Assembly: GCA_014843695.1 (NCBI GenBank)
Contig: CM026394.1
Location: 41,276,196 to 41,340,195, forward strand
Source of the DNA: Archivesica marissinica
Lineage: Eukaryota; Mollusca; Bivalvia; Venerida; Vesicomyidae
Reading direction: 5' to 3'
DNA: 64,000 nt
Shown: positions 29,490-45,900 of the stretch, piece after piece
How the letters are laid out: each line of letters opens with the position of its first letter
Position numbering within the stretch: position 1 is the first letter of the stretch
Translations under genes and position numbers: made by a program
Notes under the pieces: model-generated
What the model was told of the DNA's origin: nothing
What the model saw: only the letters and a program-made list of their open reading frames with translations
The model's database searches: none

Positions 29490-29723
29490 AATATGGAATA
29501 CCATTGCTAGCATGTTGTGCAAAGGACACAACGATAAAAACAGAGGAAAACACTTAATAGGACCTATCTACTTCACAGGGATTCGGCACGTTTGGGGGTA
29601 CTAGAATATATATTTAAGTACTTAAATATATATACTAGTACCCCCAAACGTGCCGAATCCCTGTGATCTACTTTTAGGGAGTATTCAGGGGCAGTAACTG
29701 ACTGAGGTCTCTTATTAATGATT
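29490..29723 (+). mobile_element. MITE F, truncated, nested in D
   Basis: Contains GCTAGCATGTTGTGCAAAGG and AGTATTCAGGGGCAGTAACT as in the copy at 865-1248, but lacks the left half of the element. It is interrupted by E at 29573. Confidence 0.75.
29573..29666. mobile_element. Palindromic MITE E, copy 2, 6-bp target duplication
   Basis: A 94-bp palindrome with ends TCACAGGGATTCGG and CCGAATCCCTGTGA, flanked by TCTACT at 29567-29572 and 29667-29672. Removing it restores the MITE F sequence. It has the same length and architecture as the copy at 25931. Confidence 0.95.
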
Positions 29724-29825
29724 GGTATTAAAATATATTTATAAGACTGTCCAGGCAAAATAGATCAACGATCACCGACTTAGACACATTTACATAGACT
29801 TCTGGTTACTATCAGTGTATGTGTG

Positions 29826-30622
29826 TTTACATATTATAACCTACAGGGTGTGGGCATTTACATATGGTAACCTACAGTGTATAGGTATTTAGTTATTTAC
29901 ATATGGTAACCTACAGGGTGTGGGTATTTACATATGGTAACCTACAGTGTATAGGTATTTAGTTATTTACATATGGTAACCTACAGGGTGTGGGTATTTA
30001 CATATGGTAACATACAGGGTGTGGGTATTTACATGTGGTAACCTACAGGGTGTGGGTATTTACATGTGGTAACCTACAGGGTGTGGGTATTTACATGTGG
30101 TAACCTACAGGGTGTGGGTATTTACATGTTGTAACCTACAGGGTGTGGGTATTTACATGTGGTAACCTACAGGGTGTGGGTATTTACATGTGGTAACCTA
30201 CAGGGTGTGGGTATTTACATGTGGTAACCTACAGGGTGTGGGTATTTACATGTGGTAACCTACAGGGTGTGGGTATTTACATGTGGTAACCTACAGGGTG
30301 TGGGTATTTACATGTGGTAACCTACAGGGTGTGGGTATTTACATGTGGTAACCTACAGGGTGTGGGCATTTACATATGGTAACCTACAGTGTATAGGTAT
30401 TTACATGTGGTAACCTACAGGGTGTGGGTATTTACATATGGTAACCTACAGGGTGTGGGTATTTACATGTGGTAACCTACAGGGTGTGGGTATTTACATA
30501 TGGTAACCTACAGGGTGTAGGTATTTACATATCGTAACCTACATGGTGTGGGTATTTACATATGGTAACCTACAGGGTGTGGGTATTTACATGTGGTAAC
30601 CTACAGGGTGTGGGTACATACA
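29826..30622. repeat. 31-bp minisatellite
   Basis: About 25 units of GGTAACCTACAGGGTGTGGG followed by TATTTACATRT. Variants are CTACAGTGTATAGG and units with an extra TAGTTATT. Confidence 0.95.
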
Positions 30623-30767
30623 GTAAATAAGACGGCTAAGCAATTTAACAAGCGACCTCATAAATAATGTATACCAGGGTTTAGTACACTAGCTGTGCAT
30701 GTATATTAGTTGCATCGGGTTCGTACTCTAGGAAAACCAACACATTTCACAGAAGAATGCAAAGTTT

Positions 30768-30949
30768 AAACTTTATTTATTTTACGATTGCGAAAGAAGT
30801 TTTAACAACTTATATTATTATATAAGTAGCCGGAGAAAAAAAACCCAACTGTCCGATCTGGCGACCACTGTACCATCTCTCATGCTTCCCTGTCCAAGGA
30901 TCGAACCCGGGTTGCATTGGTGAGAGGCAAGCACGCTAATCGGACAGCC
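30768..30949 (-). mobile_element. SINE-C, full length with small deletions
   Basis: On the minus strand, GGCTGTCCGATTAGCGTGC is the head and CCCGGGTTCGATCC the B box. The tail is at left. It ends about 40 bases before the giant array. Confidence 0.8.
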
Positions 30950-30989
30950 ATGAACAATGCATAAATTGATTAACGTTAATGGAAATGTA

Positions 30990-33900
30990 AGCCCTGTACC
31001 ACATACAGACATACAACCAGTGCCACATACAGACATACAACCAGTGCCACATACAGGCATACAACCAGTACCACTTCTAGATGGCAATGTATGCCCAGTA
31101 TCACATACAGACATACAACCAGTGCCACATACAGGCATACAACCAGTGCCACATACAGGCATACAACCAGTACCACATACAGGCATACAACCAGTGCCAC
31201 ATACAGACATACAACCAGTGCCACATACAGACATACAACCAGTACCACATACAGACATACAACCAGTACCACATACAGACATACAACCAGTGCCACATAC
31301 AGACATACAACCAGTACCACATACAGACATACAACCAGTACCACATACAGGCATACAACCAGTGCCACATACAGACATACAACCAGTGCCACATACAGAC
31401 ATACAACCAGTGCCACATACAGACATACAACCAGTACCACATACAGACATACAACCAGTACCACATACAGACATACGACCAGTACCACATACAGACATAC
31501 AACCAGTACCACATACAGACATACAACAAGTGCCACATACAGACATACAACCAGTACCACATACATGCATACAACCAGTACCACATACAGACATACAACC
31601 AGTACCACATACAGGCATACAACCAGTGCCACATACAGACAAACAACCAGTACCACATACAGACATACAACCAGTGCCACATACAGACATACAACCAGTA
31701 CCACATACAGACATACAACCAGTGCCACATACAGACATACAACCAGAACCACATACAGACATACAACCAGTGCCACTTCTAGATGGCAATGTATGCCCAG
31801 TACCACATACAGACATACAACCAGTGCCACATACAGACATACAACCAGTACAAGATACAGACATACAACCAGTGCCACTTCTAGATGGCAATATATGCCC
31901 AGTACCACATACAGGCATACAACCAGTGCCACATACAGACATACAACCAGTACCACATACATGCATACAACCAGTACCACATACAGACATACAACCAGTA
32001 CCACATACAGGCATACAACCAGTACCACTTACAGACATACAACCAGTGCCACATACAGACATACAACCAGTACCACATACAGGCATACAACCAGTACCAC
32101 ATACAGGCATACAACCAGTGCCACATACAGACATACAACCAGTACCACATACAGACATACAACCAGTGCCACATACAGATATACAACCAGTACCACATAC
32201 ATGCATACAACCAGTACCACATACAGACATACAACCAGTGCCACATACAGGCATACAACCAATACCACATACAGACATACAACCAGTACCACATACAGAC
32301 ATACAACCAGTGCCACATACAGACATACAACCAGTACCACATACAGACATACAACCAGTACCACATACAGGCATACAACAAGTGCCACTTCTAGATTGCA
32401 ATGTATGCCCAGTATCACATACATACATACAACCAGTGCCACATACAGGCATACAACCAGTACCACATACAGACATACAACCAGTATCACATACAGGCAT
32501 ACAACCAGTACCACATACAGACATACAACCAGTACCACATACAGGCATACAACCAGTACCACATACAGGCATACAACCAGTACCACATACAGGCATACAA
32601 CCAGTATCACATACAGGCATACAACCAGTACCACTTCTAGATGGCAATGTATGCCCAGTATCACATACAGACATACAACCAGTGCCACATACAGGCATAC
32701 AACCAGTGCCACATACAGACATACAACCAGTGCCACATACAGGCATACAACCAGTACCACATACAGACATACAACCAGTACCACATACATACATACAACC
32801 AGTACCACATACAGACATACAACCAGTGCCACATACAGACATACAACCAGTGCCACATACAGACATACAACCAGTACCACATACAGGCATACAACAAGTG
32901 CCACTTCTAGATGGCAATGTATGCCCAGTACCACATACATACATACATACAACCAGTGCCACATACAGGCATACAACCAGTGCCACATACAGGCATACAA
33001 CCAGTGCCACATACAGGCATACAACCAGTACCACATACAGACATACAACCAGTATCACATACAGGCATACAACCAGTACCACATACAGACATACAACCAG
33101 TACCACATACAGGCATACAACCAGTACCACATACAGGCATACAACCAGTACCACATAGAGGCATACAACCAGTATCACATACAGGCATACAACCAGTACC
33201 ACTTCTAGATGGCAATGTATGCCCAGTATCACATACAGACATACAACCAGTGCCACATACAGGCATACAACCAGTGCCACATACAGACATACAACCAGTG
33301 CCACATACAGACATACAACCAGTACCACATACAGACATACAACCAGTACCACATACAGACATACAACCAGTATCACATACAGGCATACAACCAGTACCAC
33401 ATACAGGCATACAACCAGTACCACATACAGACATAAAACCAGTACCACATACAGACATACAACCAGTACCACATACAGACATACAACCAGTACCACATAC
33501 AGACATACAACCAGTACCACATACAGATATACGACCAGTGCCACATACAGGCATACAACCAGTACCACATACAGACATACAACCAGTGCCACTTCTAGAT
33601 GACAATGTATGCCCAGTGCCACATACAGACATACAACCAGTGCCACATACAGGCATACAACCAGTAACACTTCTAGATGGCAATGTATGCCCAGTACCAC
33701 ATACAGGCATACAACCAGTGCCACATACAGGCATACAACCAATGCCACATACAGGCATACCACCAGTGCCACATACAGACATACAACCAGTACCACATAC
33801 AGACATACAACCAGTACCACTTCTAGATGGCAATGTATGCCCAGTGCCACATACAGACATACAACCAGTGCCACATACAGGCATACAACCAGTATCACAT

Positions 33901-36900
33901 ACAGGCATACAACCAGTACCACATACAGACTTACAACCAGTACCACATACAGGCATACAACCAGTACCACATACAGGCATACAACCAGTACCACTTCTAG
34001 ATGGCAATGTATGCCCAGTATCACATACAGACATACAACCAGTGCCACATACAGGCATACAACCAGTGCCACATACAGACATACAACCAGTACCACATAC
34101 AGACATACAACCAGTACCACATACAGGCATACAACCAGTGCCACTTCTAGATGGCAATGTATGCCCAGTACCACATACAGACATACAACCAGTGCCACAT
34201 ACAGGCATACAACCAGTGCCACATACAGGCATACAACCAGTGCCACATACAGACATACAACCAGTACCACCTACAGACATACAACCAGTACCACATACAG
34301 GCATACAACCAGTGCCACTTCTAGATGGCAATGTATGCCCAGTACCACATACAGACATACAAAAAGTGCCACATACAGGCATACAACCAGTGCCACATAC
34401 AGACATACAACCAGTGCCACATACAGGCATACAACCAGTGCCACATACAGGCATACAACCAGTACCACATACAGACATACAATCAGTACCACATACAGGC
34501 ATACAACCAGTACCACATACAGGCATACAACCAGTACCACTTCTAGATGGCAATGTATGCCCAGTATTACATACAGACATACAACCAGTGCCACATACAA
34601 GCATACAACCAGTGCCACATACAGGCATACAACCAGTACCACATACAGACATACAAACAGTACCACATACAGGCATACAACCAGTGCCACTTCTAGATGG
34701 CAATGTATGCCCAGTACCACATACAGACATACAACCAGTAACACATACAGACATACAACCAGTACCACATACAGACATACAACCAGTACCACATACAGGC
34801 ATACAACCAGTACCACATACAGACATACAACCAGTACCACATACAGACATACAACCAGTACCACATACAGACATACAACCAGTACCACATACAGACATAC
34901 AACCAGTACCACATACAGAATACACAGCCACATACAGGCATACAACCAGTACCACATACAGCTACAACCAGGCCACTTCTAGATGGCAATGTATGCCCAG
35001 TGCCACATACAGACATACAACCAGTGCCACATACAGGCATACAACCAGTACCACTTCTAGATGGCAATGTATGCCCAGTACCACATACAGGAATACCACC
35101 AGTGCCACATACAGGCATACAACCAGTGCCACATACAGGCATACAACCAGTGCCACATACAGGCATACAACCAGTACCACATACAGACATACAACCAGTA
35201 TCACATACAGGCATACAACCAGTGCCACATACAGGCATACAACCAGTGCCACATACAGGCATACAACCAGTACCACATACAGACATACAACCAGTGCCAC
35301 ATACAGGCATACAACCAGTGCCACATACAGACATACAACCAGTACCACATACAGGCATACAACCAGTGCCACATACAGACATACAACCAGTACCACATAC
35401 AGACATACAACCAGTACCACTTCTAGATGGCAATGTATGCCCAGTACCACATACAGACATACAACCAGTGCCACATACAGGCATACAACGAGTGTCACAT
35501 ACAGACATACAACCAGTACCACTTCTAGATGGCAATGTATGCCCAGTACCACATACAGGCATACAACCAGTGCCACATACAGGCATACAACCAGTGCCAC
35601 ATACAGGCATACAACCAGTGCCACATACAGACATACAACCAGTACCACATACAACCAGTACCAGTTCTAGATGGCAATGTATGCCCAGTACCACATACAG
35701 ACATACAACCAGTGCCACATACAGGCATACAACGAGTGTCACATACAGACATACAACCAGTACCACTTCTGGATGGCAATGTATGCCCAGTGCCACATAC
35801 AGACATACAACCAGTGCCACATACAGGCATACAACCAGTATCACATACAGGCATACACCCAGTACCACATACAGACATACAACCAGAACCACATACAGGC
35901 ATACAACCAGTACCACATACAGGCATACAACCAGTACCACTTCTAGATGGCAATGTATGCCCAGTACCACATACAGACATACAACCAGTACCACATACAG
36001 ACATACAACCTGTACCACATACAGACATACAACCAGTACCACATACAGACATACAACCAGTACCACATACAGGCATACAACCAGTGCCACATAGAGACAT
36101 ACAAATAGTACCACATACAGGCATACAACCAGTACCACATACAGACATACAACCAGTACCACATACAGACATACAACCAGTACCACATACAGACATACAA
36201 CCAGTACCACATACAGATATACGACCAGTGCCACACAGGCATACAACCAGTACCACATACATACAGACATACAACCAGTGCCACTTCTAGATGGCAATGT
36301 ATGCCCAGTGCCACAAACAGACATACAACCAGTGTCACATACAGGCATACAACCAGTACCACTTCTAGATGGCAATGTATGCCCAGTACCACATACAGGC
36401 ATACAATCAGTGCCACATACAGGCATACAACCAGTGCCACATACAGGCATACAACCAGTGCCACATACAGGCATACAACCAGTACCACATACAGACATAC
36501 AACCAGTATCACATACAGGCATACAACCAGTGCCACATACAGGCATACAACCAGTGCCACATACAGGCATACAACCAGTACCACATACAGACATACAACC
36601 AGTATCACATACAGGCATACAACCAGTGCCACATACAGGCATACAACCAGTACCACTTCTAGATGGCAATGTATGCCCAGTACCACATACAGGCATACAA
36701 CTAGTGCCACATACAGGCATACAACCAGTGCCACATACAGGCATACAACCAGTGCCACATACAGACATACAACCAGTACCACATACAGACATACAACCAG
36801 TACCACTTCTAGATGGCAATGTATGCCCAGTACCACATACAGACATACAACCAGTGCCACATACAGGCATACAACGAGTGTCACATACAGACATACAACC

Positions 36901-39900
36901 AGTACCACATACAGACATACAACCAGTGCCACATACAGGCATACAACCAGTGCCACATACAGACATACAACCAGTGCCACATACAGGCATACAACCAGTG
37001 CCACATACAGGCATACAACCAGTACCACATACAGACATACAACCAGTATCACATACAGGCATACAACCAGTACCACATACAGACATACAACCAGTACCAC
37101 ATACAGGCATACAACCAGTACCACATACAGGCATACAACCAGTACCACTTCTAGATAGCAATGTATGCCCAGTATCACATACAGACATACAACCAGTGCC
37201 ACATACAGGCATACAACCAGTGCCACATACAGGCATACAACCAGTACCACATACAGACATACAACCAGTACCACATACAGGCATACAACCAGTGCCACTT
37301 CTAGATGGCAATGTATGCCCAGTACCACATACAGACATACAACCAGTAACACACACAGACATACAACCTGTACCACATACAGACATACAACCAGTACCAC
37401 ATACAGACATACAACCAGTACCACATACAGGCATACAACCAGTGCCACATACAGACATACAAATAGTACCACATACAGGCATACAACCAGTACCACATAC
37501 AGACATACAACCAGTACCACATACAGACATACAACCAGTACCACATACAGACAAACAACCAGTACGACATACAGACATACAACCAGTACCACATACAGAT
37601 ATACGACCAGCGCCACATACAGGCATACAACCAGTGCCACATACAGGCATACAACCAGTGCCACATACAGGCATACAACCAGTGCCACATACAGACATAC
37701 AACCAGTACCACATACAGACATACAACCAGTACCACTTCTAGATGGCAATGTATGCCCAGTACCACATACAGACATACAATCAGTGCCACATACAGGCAT
37801 ACAACGAGTGTCACATACAGACATACAACCAGTACCACTTCTAGATGGCAATGTATGCCCAGTGCCACATACAGACATACAACCAGTGCCACATACAGGC
37901 ATACAACCAGTGCGACATACAGACATACAACCAGTACCACATACAGACATACAACCAGTACCACATACAGGCATACAACCAGTGCCACTTCTAGATGGCA
38001 ATGTATGCCCAGTACCACATACAGACATACAACCAGTGCCACATACAGGCATACAACCAGTGCCACATACAGACATACAACCAGTGCCACATACAGGCAT
38101 ACAACCAGTGCCACATACAGGCATACAACCAGTACCACATACAGACATACAACCAGTATCACATACAGACAAACAACCAGTGCCACATACAGGCATACAA
38201 CCAGTAACACTTCTAGATGGCAATATATGCCCAGTACCACATACAGGCATACAACCAGTGCCACATACAGGCATACAACCAGTGCCACATACAGGCATAC
38301 AACCAGTGCCACATACAGACATACAACCAGTACCACATACAGACATACAACCAGTACCACTTCTAGATGGCAATGTATGCCCAGTACCACATACAGGCAT
38401 ACAACCATTGCCACATACAGGCATACAACCAGTGCCACATACAGGCATACAACCAGTGCCACATACAGACATGCAACCAGTACCACATACAGACATACAA
38501 CCAGTACCACTTCTAGATGGCAATGTATGCCCAGTACCACATACAGACATACAATCAGTGCCACATACAGGCATACAACGAGTGTCACATACAGACATAC
38601 AACCAGTACCACATAGAGACATACAACCAGTACCACATACAGGCATACAACCAGTACCACATACAGACATACAACCAGTACCACATACAGGCATACAACC
38701 AGTACCACATACAGACATACAAATAGTACCACATACAGGCATACAACCAGTACCACATACAGACATACAACCAGTACCACATACAGACATACAACCAGTA
38801 CCACATACAGACATACAACCAGTACCACATACAGACATACAACCAGTACCACATACAGATATACGACCAGCGCCACATACAGGCATACAACCAGTGCCAC
38901 ATACAGGCATACAACCAGTGCCACATACAGGCATACAACCAGTGCCACATACAGACATACAACCAGTACCACATACAGACATACAACCAGTACCACTTCT
39001 AGATGGCAATGTATGCCCAGTACCACATACAGACATACAATCAGTGCCACATACAGGCATACAACGAGTGTCACATACAGACATACAACCAGTACCACTT
39101 CTAGATGGCAATGTATGCCCAGTGCCACATACAGACATACAACCAGTGCCACATACAGGCATACAACCAGTATCACATACAGGCATACAACCAGTACCAC
39201 ATACAGACATACAACCAGTACCACATACAGGCATACAACCAGTACCACATACAGGCATACAACCAGTACCACTTCTAGATGGCAATGTATGCCCAGTACC
39301 ACATACAGACATACAACCAGTGCCATACAGGCATACAACCAGTGCCACATACAGGCATACAACCAGTACCACATACAGACATACAACCAGTACCACATAC
39401 AGGCATACAACCAGTACCACTTCTAGATGGCAATGTATGCCCAGTACCACATACAGACATACAACCAGTGCCACATACAGACATACAACCAGTACCACAT
39501 ACAGACATACAACCAGTACCACATACAGACATACAACCAGTACCACATACAGGCATACAACCCATACAGACATACAACCAGTACCACATACAGGCATACA
39601 ACCAGTGCCACATACAGACATACAACCAGTACCACATACAGGCATACAACCAGTACCACATACAGACATACAACCAGTACCACATACAGACATACAACAG
39701 TACCACATACAGACATACAACCAGTACCACATACAGACATACAACCAGTACCACATACAGACATACAACCAGTACCACATACACCAGTGCCACATACAGA
39801 CATACAACCAGTGCCACATACAGACATACAACCAGTGCCACATACAGGCATACAACCAGTGCCACATACAGACATACAACCAGTACCACATACAGACATA

Positions 39901-42900
39901 CAACCAGTACCACTTCTAGATGGCAATGTATGCCCAGTACCACATACAGACATACAATCAGTGCCACATACAGGCATACAACGAGTGTCACATACAGACA
40001 TACAACCAGTACCACTTCTAGATGGCAATGTATGCCCAGTGCCACATACAGACATACAACCAGTGCCACATACAGGCATACAACCAGTATCACATACAGG
40101 CATACAACCAGAACCACATACAGACATACAACCAGTACCACATACAGGCATACAACCAGTACCACATACAGGCATACAACCAGTACCACTTCTAGATGGC
40201 AATGTATGCCCAGTATCACATACAGACATACAACCAGTGCCACATACAGGCATACAACCAGTGCCACATACAGACATACAACCAGTACCACATACAGACA
40301 TACAACCAGTACCACATACAGGCATACAACCAGTGCCACTTCTAGATGGCAATGTATGCCCAGTACCACATACAGACATACAACCAGTGCCACATACAGG
40401 CATACAACCAGTGCCACATACAGACATACAACCAGTGCCACATACAGGCATACAACCAGTGCCACATACAGGCATACAACCAGTACCACATACAGACATA
40501 CAACCAGTATCACATACATGCATACAACCAGTACCACATACATACATACAATCAGTACCACATACAGGCATACAACCAGTACCACATACAGGCATACAAC
40601 CAGTACCACTTCTAGATGGCAATGTATGCCCAGTATCACATACAGACATACAACCAGTGCCACATACAAGCATACAACCAGTGCCACATACAGGCATACA
40701 ACCAGTACCACATACAGGCATACAACCAGTGCCACTTCTAGATGGCAATGTATGCCCAGTACCACATACAGACATACAACCAGTAACACACACAGACATA
40801 CAACCTGTACCACATACAGACATACAACCAGTACCACATACAGACATACAACCAGTACCACATACAGGCATACAACCAGAGCCACATACAGACATACAAA
40901 TAGTACCACATACAGACATACAACCAGTACCACATACAGACATACAACCAGTACCACATACAGACATACAACCCGTACCACATACAGATATATGACCAGC
41001 GCCACATACAGGCATACAACCAGTGCCACATACAGGCATACAACCAGTGCCACATACAGGCATACAACCAGTGCCACATACAGACATACAACCAGTACCA
41101 CATACAGACATACAACCAGTACCACTTCTAGATGGCAATGTATGCCCAGTACCACATACAGACATACAATCAGTGCCACATACAGGCATACAACGAGTGT
41201 CACATACAGACATACAACCAGTACCACTTCTAGATGGCAATGTATGCCCAGTGCCACATACAGACATACAACCAGTGCCACATACAGGCATACAACCAGT
41301 ATCACATACAGGCATACAACCAGTACCACATACAGACATACAACCAGTACCACATACAGGCATACAACCAGTACCACATACAGGCATACAACCAGTACCA
41401 CTTCTAGATGGCAATGTATGCCCAGTATCACATACAGACATACAACCAGTGCCACATACAGGCATACAACCAGTGCCACATACAGACATACAACCAGTAC
41501 CACATACAGACATACAACCAGTACCACATACAGGCATACAACCAGTGCCACTTCTAGATGGCAATGTATGCCCAGTACCACATACAGACATACAACCAGT
41601 GCCACATACAGGCATACAACCAGTGCCACATACAGACATACAACCAGTGCCACATACAGGCATACAACCAGTGCCACATACAGGCATACAACCAGTACCA
41701 CATACAGACATACAGCCAGTATCACATACAGGCATATAACCAGTACCACATACAGACATACAATCAGTACCACATACAGGCATACAACCAGTACCACATA
41801 CAGGCATACAACCAGTACCACTTCTAGATGGCAATGTATGCCCAGTATCACATACAGACATACAACCAGTGTCACAAACAAGCATACAACCAGTGCCACA
41901 TACAGGCATACAACCAGTACCACATACAGACATACAACCAGTACCACATACAGGCATACAACCAGTGCCACTTCTAGATGGCAATGTATGCCCAGTACCA
42001 CATACAGACATACAACCAGTACCACATACAGACATACAACCTGTACCACATACAAACATACAACCAGTACCACATACAGACATACAACCAGTACCACATA
42101 CAGGCATACAACCAGTGCCACATACAGACATAAAAATAGTACCACATACAGACATACAACCAGTACCACATACAGACATACAACCAGTACCACATACAGA
42201 CATACAACCAGTACCACATACAGACATACAACCAGTACCACATACAGACATACAACCAGTACCACATACAGATATACGACCAGTGCCACATACAGGCATA
42301 CAACCAGTACCACATACATACAGACATACAACCAGTGCCACTTCTAGATGGCAATGTATGCCCAGTGCCACATACAGACATACAACCAGTGCCACATACA
42401 GGCATACAACCAGTACCACTTCTAGATGGCAATGTATGCCCAGTACCACATACAGGAATACAACCAGTGCCACATACAGGCATACAACCAGTGCCACATA
42501 CAGGCATACATCCAGTGCCACATACAGGCATACAACCAGTACCACATACAGACATACAACCAGTATCACATACAGGCATACAACAAGTGCCACATACAGG
42601 CATACAACCAGTGCCACATACAGGCATACAACCAGTACCACATACAGACATACAACCAGTATCAAATACAGGCATACAACCAGTGCCACATACAGGCATA
42701 CAACCAGTAACACTTCTAGATGGCAATGTATGCCCAGTACCACATACAGGCATACAACCAGTGCCACATACAGACATACAACCAGTACCACTTCTAGATG
42801 GAAATGTATGCCCAGTACCACATACAGACATACAACCAGTGCCACATACAGGCATACAACGAGTGTCACATACAGATATACAACCAGTACCACTTCTAGA

Positions 42901-45900
42901 TGGCAATGTATGCCCACTGCCACATACAGACATACAACCAGTGCCACATACAGGCATACAACCAGTATCACATACAGGCATACAACCAGTACCACATACA
43001 GACATACAACCAGTACCACATACAGGCATACAACCAGTACCACATACAGGCATACAACCAGTACCACTTCTAGATGGCAATGTATGCCCAGTACCACATA
43101 CAGACATACAACCAGTACCACATACAGACATACAACCTGTACCACATACAGACATACAACCAGTACCACATACAGACATACAACCAGTACCACATACAGG
43201 AATACAACCAGTGCCACATACAGACATACAAATAGTACCACATACAGGCATACAACCAGTACCACATACAGACATACAACCAGTACCACATACAGACATA
43301 CAACCAGTACCACATACAGACATACAACCAGTACCACATACAGACATACAACCAGTACCACATACAGATATACGACCAGTGCCACATACAGGCATACAAC
43401 CAGTACCACATACATACAGACATACAACCAGTGCCACTTCTAGATGGCAATGTATGCCCAGTGCCACATACAGACATACAACCAGTGTCACATACAGGCA
43501 TACAACCAGTACCACTTCTAGATGGAAATGTATGCCCAGTACCACATACAGACATACAACCAGTGCCACATACAGGCATACAACGAGTGTCACATACAGA
43601 TATACAACCAGTACCACTTCTAGATGGCAATGTATGCCCACTGCCACATACAGACATACAACCAGTGCCACATACAGGCATACAACCAGTATCACATACA
43701 GGCATACAACCAGTACCACATACAGACATACAACCAGTACCACATACAGGCATACAACCAGTACCACATACAGGCATACAACCAGTACCACTTCTAGATG
43801 GCAATGTATGCCCAGTACCACATACAGACATACAACCAGTACCACATACAGACATACAACCTGTACCACATACAGACATACAACCAGTACCACATACAGA
43901 CATACAACCAGTACCACATACAGGCATACAACCAGTGCCACATGCAGACATACAAATAGTACCACATACAGGCATACAACCAGTACCACATACAGACATA
44001 CAACCAGTACCACATACAGACATACAACCAGTACCACATACAGACATACAACCAGTACCACATACAGACATACAACCAGTACCACATACAGATATACGAC
44101 CAGTGCCACATACAGGCATACAACCAGTACCACATACATACAGACATACAACCAGTGCCACTTCTAGATGGCAATGTATGCCCAGTGCCACATACAGACA
44201 TACAACCAGTGTCACATACAGGCATACAACCAGTACCACTTCTAGATGGCAATGTATGGCCAGTACCACATACAGGCATACAACCAGTGCCACATACAGG
44301 CATACAACCAGTGCCACATACAGGCATACAACCAGTGCCACATACAGGCATACAACCAGTACCACATACAGACATACAACCAGTATCACAAACAGGCATA
44401 CAACCAGTGCCACATACAGGCATACAACCAGTGCCACATACAGACATACAACCAGTACCACATACAGGCATACAACCAGTGCCACTTCTAGATGGCAATG
44501 TATGCCCAGTACCACATACAGACATACAACCAGTACCACATACAGACATACAACCAGTACCACATACAGACATACAACCAGTACCACATACAGACATACA
44601 ACCAGTACCACATACAGGCATACAACCAGTGCCACATACAGACATACAAATAGTACCACATACAGGCATACAACCAGTACACCATACAGACATACAACCA
44701 GTACCACATACAGACATACAACCAGTACCACATACAGACATACAACCAGTACCACATACAGACATACAACCAGTACCACTAGATAAACCAGTACCACATA
44801 CAGACATACGACCAGTGCCACATACAGGCATACAACCAGTACCACATACAGACATACAACAAGTGCCACTTCTAGATGGCAATGTATGCCCAGTGCCACA
44901 TACAGACATACAACCAGTGCCACATACAGGCATACAACCAGTACCACTAGAGGCATATGCCCAGTACCACATACAGGCGTACAACCAGTGCCACATACAG
45001 GCATACAACCAGTGCCACATACAGGCATACAACCAGTGCCACATACAGACAAACAACCAGTACCACATACAGACATACAACCAGTACCACATAACGGCAT
45101 ACAACCAGTACCACATACAGACATACAACCAGTACCTCATACAGGCATACAACCAGTACCAAATACAGACATACAACCAGTACCACATACAACCAGTGCC
45201 ACATACAGACATACAACCAGTGCCACATACAGACATACAACCAGTGCCACATACAGACATACAACCAGTGCCACATACAGATATACAACCAGTGCCACAT
45301 ACAGACATACAACCAGTGCCACATACAGACATACAACTAGTGCCACATACAGACATACAGCCAGTACCACATACAGGCATACAGCCAGTGCCACATACAG
45401 ACATACAACCAGTACCACTTACAGACATACAACCAGTGCCACATACAGACATACAACCAGTACCACATACAGACATACGACCAGTGCCACATACAGGCAT
45501 ACAACCAGTACCACATACAGACATACAACCAGTGCCACTTCTAGATGGTATTGTATGCCCAGTATCACATACAACCAGTACCACATACAGACATACAACC
45601 AGTACCACATACAGACATACAACCAGTACCACATACAGACATATAACCAGTACCACATACAGACATACAACCAGTACCACATACAGACATACAACCAGTA
45701 CCACATACAGACATACAACCAATACCACATACAGACATACAAGCAGTGTCACTTCTAGATGGCAATGCATGCCAAGTACCACATACAGACATACAACCAG
45801 TACCACATACAGGCATACGACCAGTACCACATACAGGCATACAACCAGTACCACATACAGGCATACAACCAGTGCCACTTCTAGATGGCAATGTATGCCC

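Larger units (their letters stand above)
29418..29770 (+). mobile_element. MITE D carrying MITE F carrying MITE E
   Basis: The left part of D (CTGGGTTCCAGTCTCC to AACTCAATACGG) ends near 29489. D resumes near 29724 (GGTATTAAAATATATTTATA to CAGGCAAAATAGATCAACG). The interval is a truncated MITE F, which in turn holds MITE E. Confidence 0.8.
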
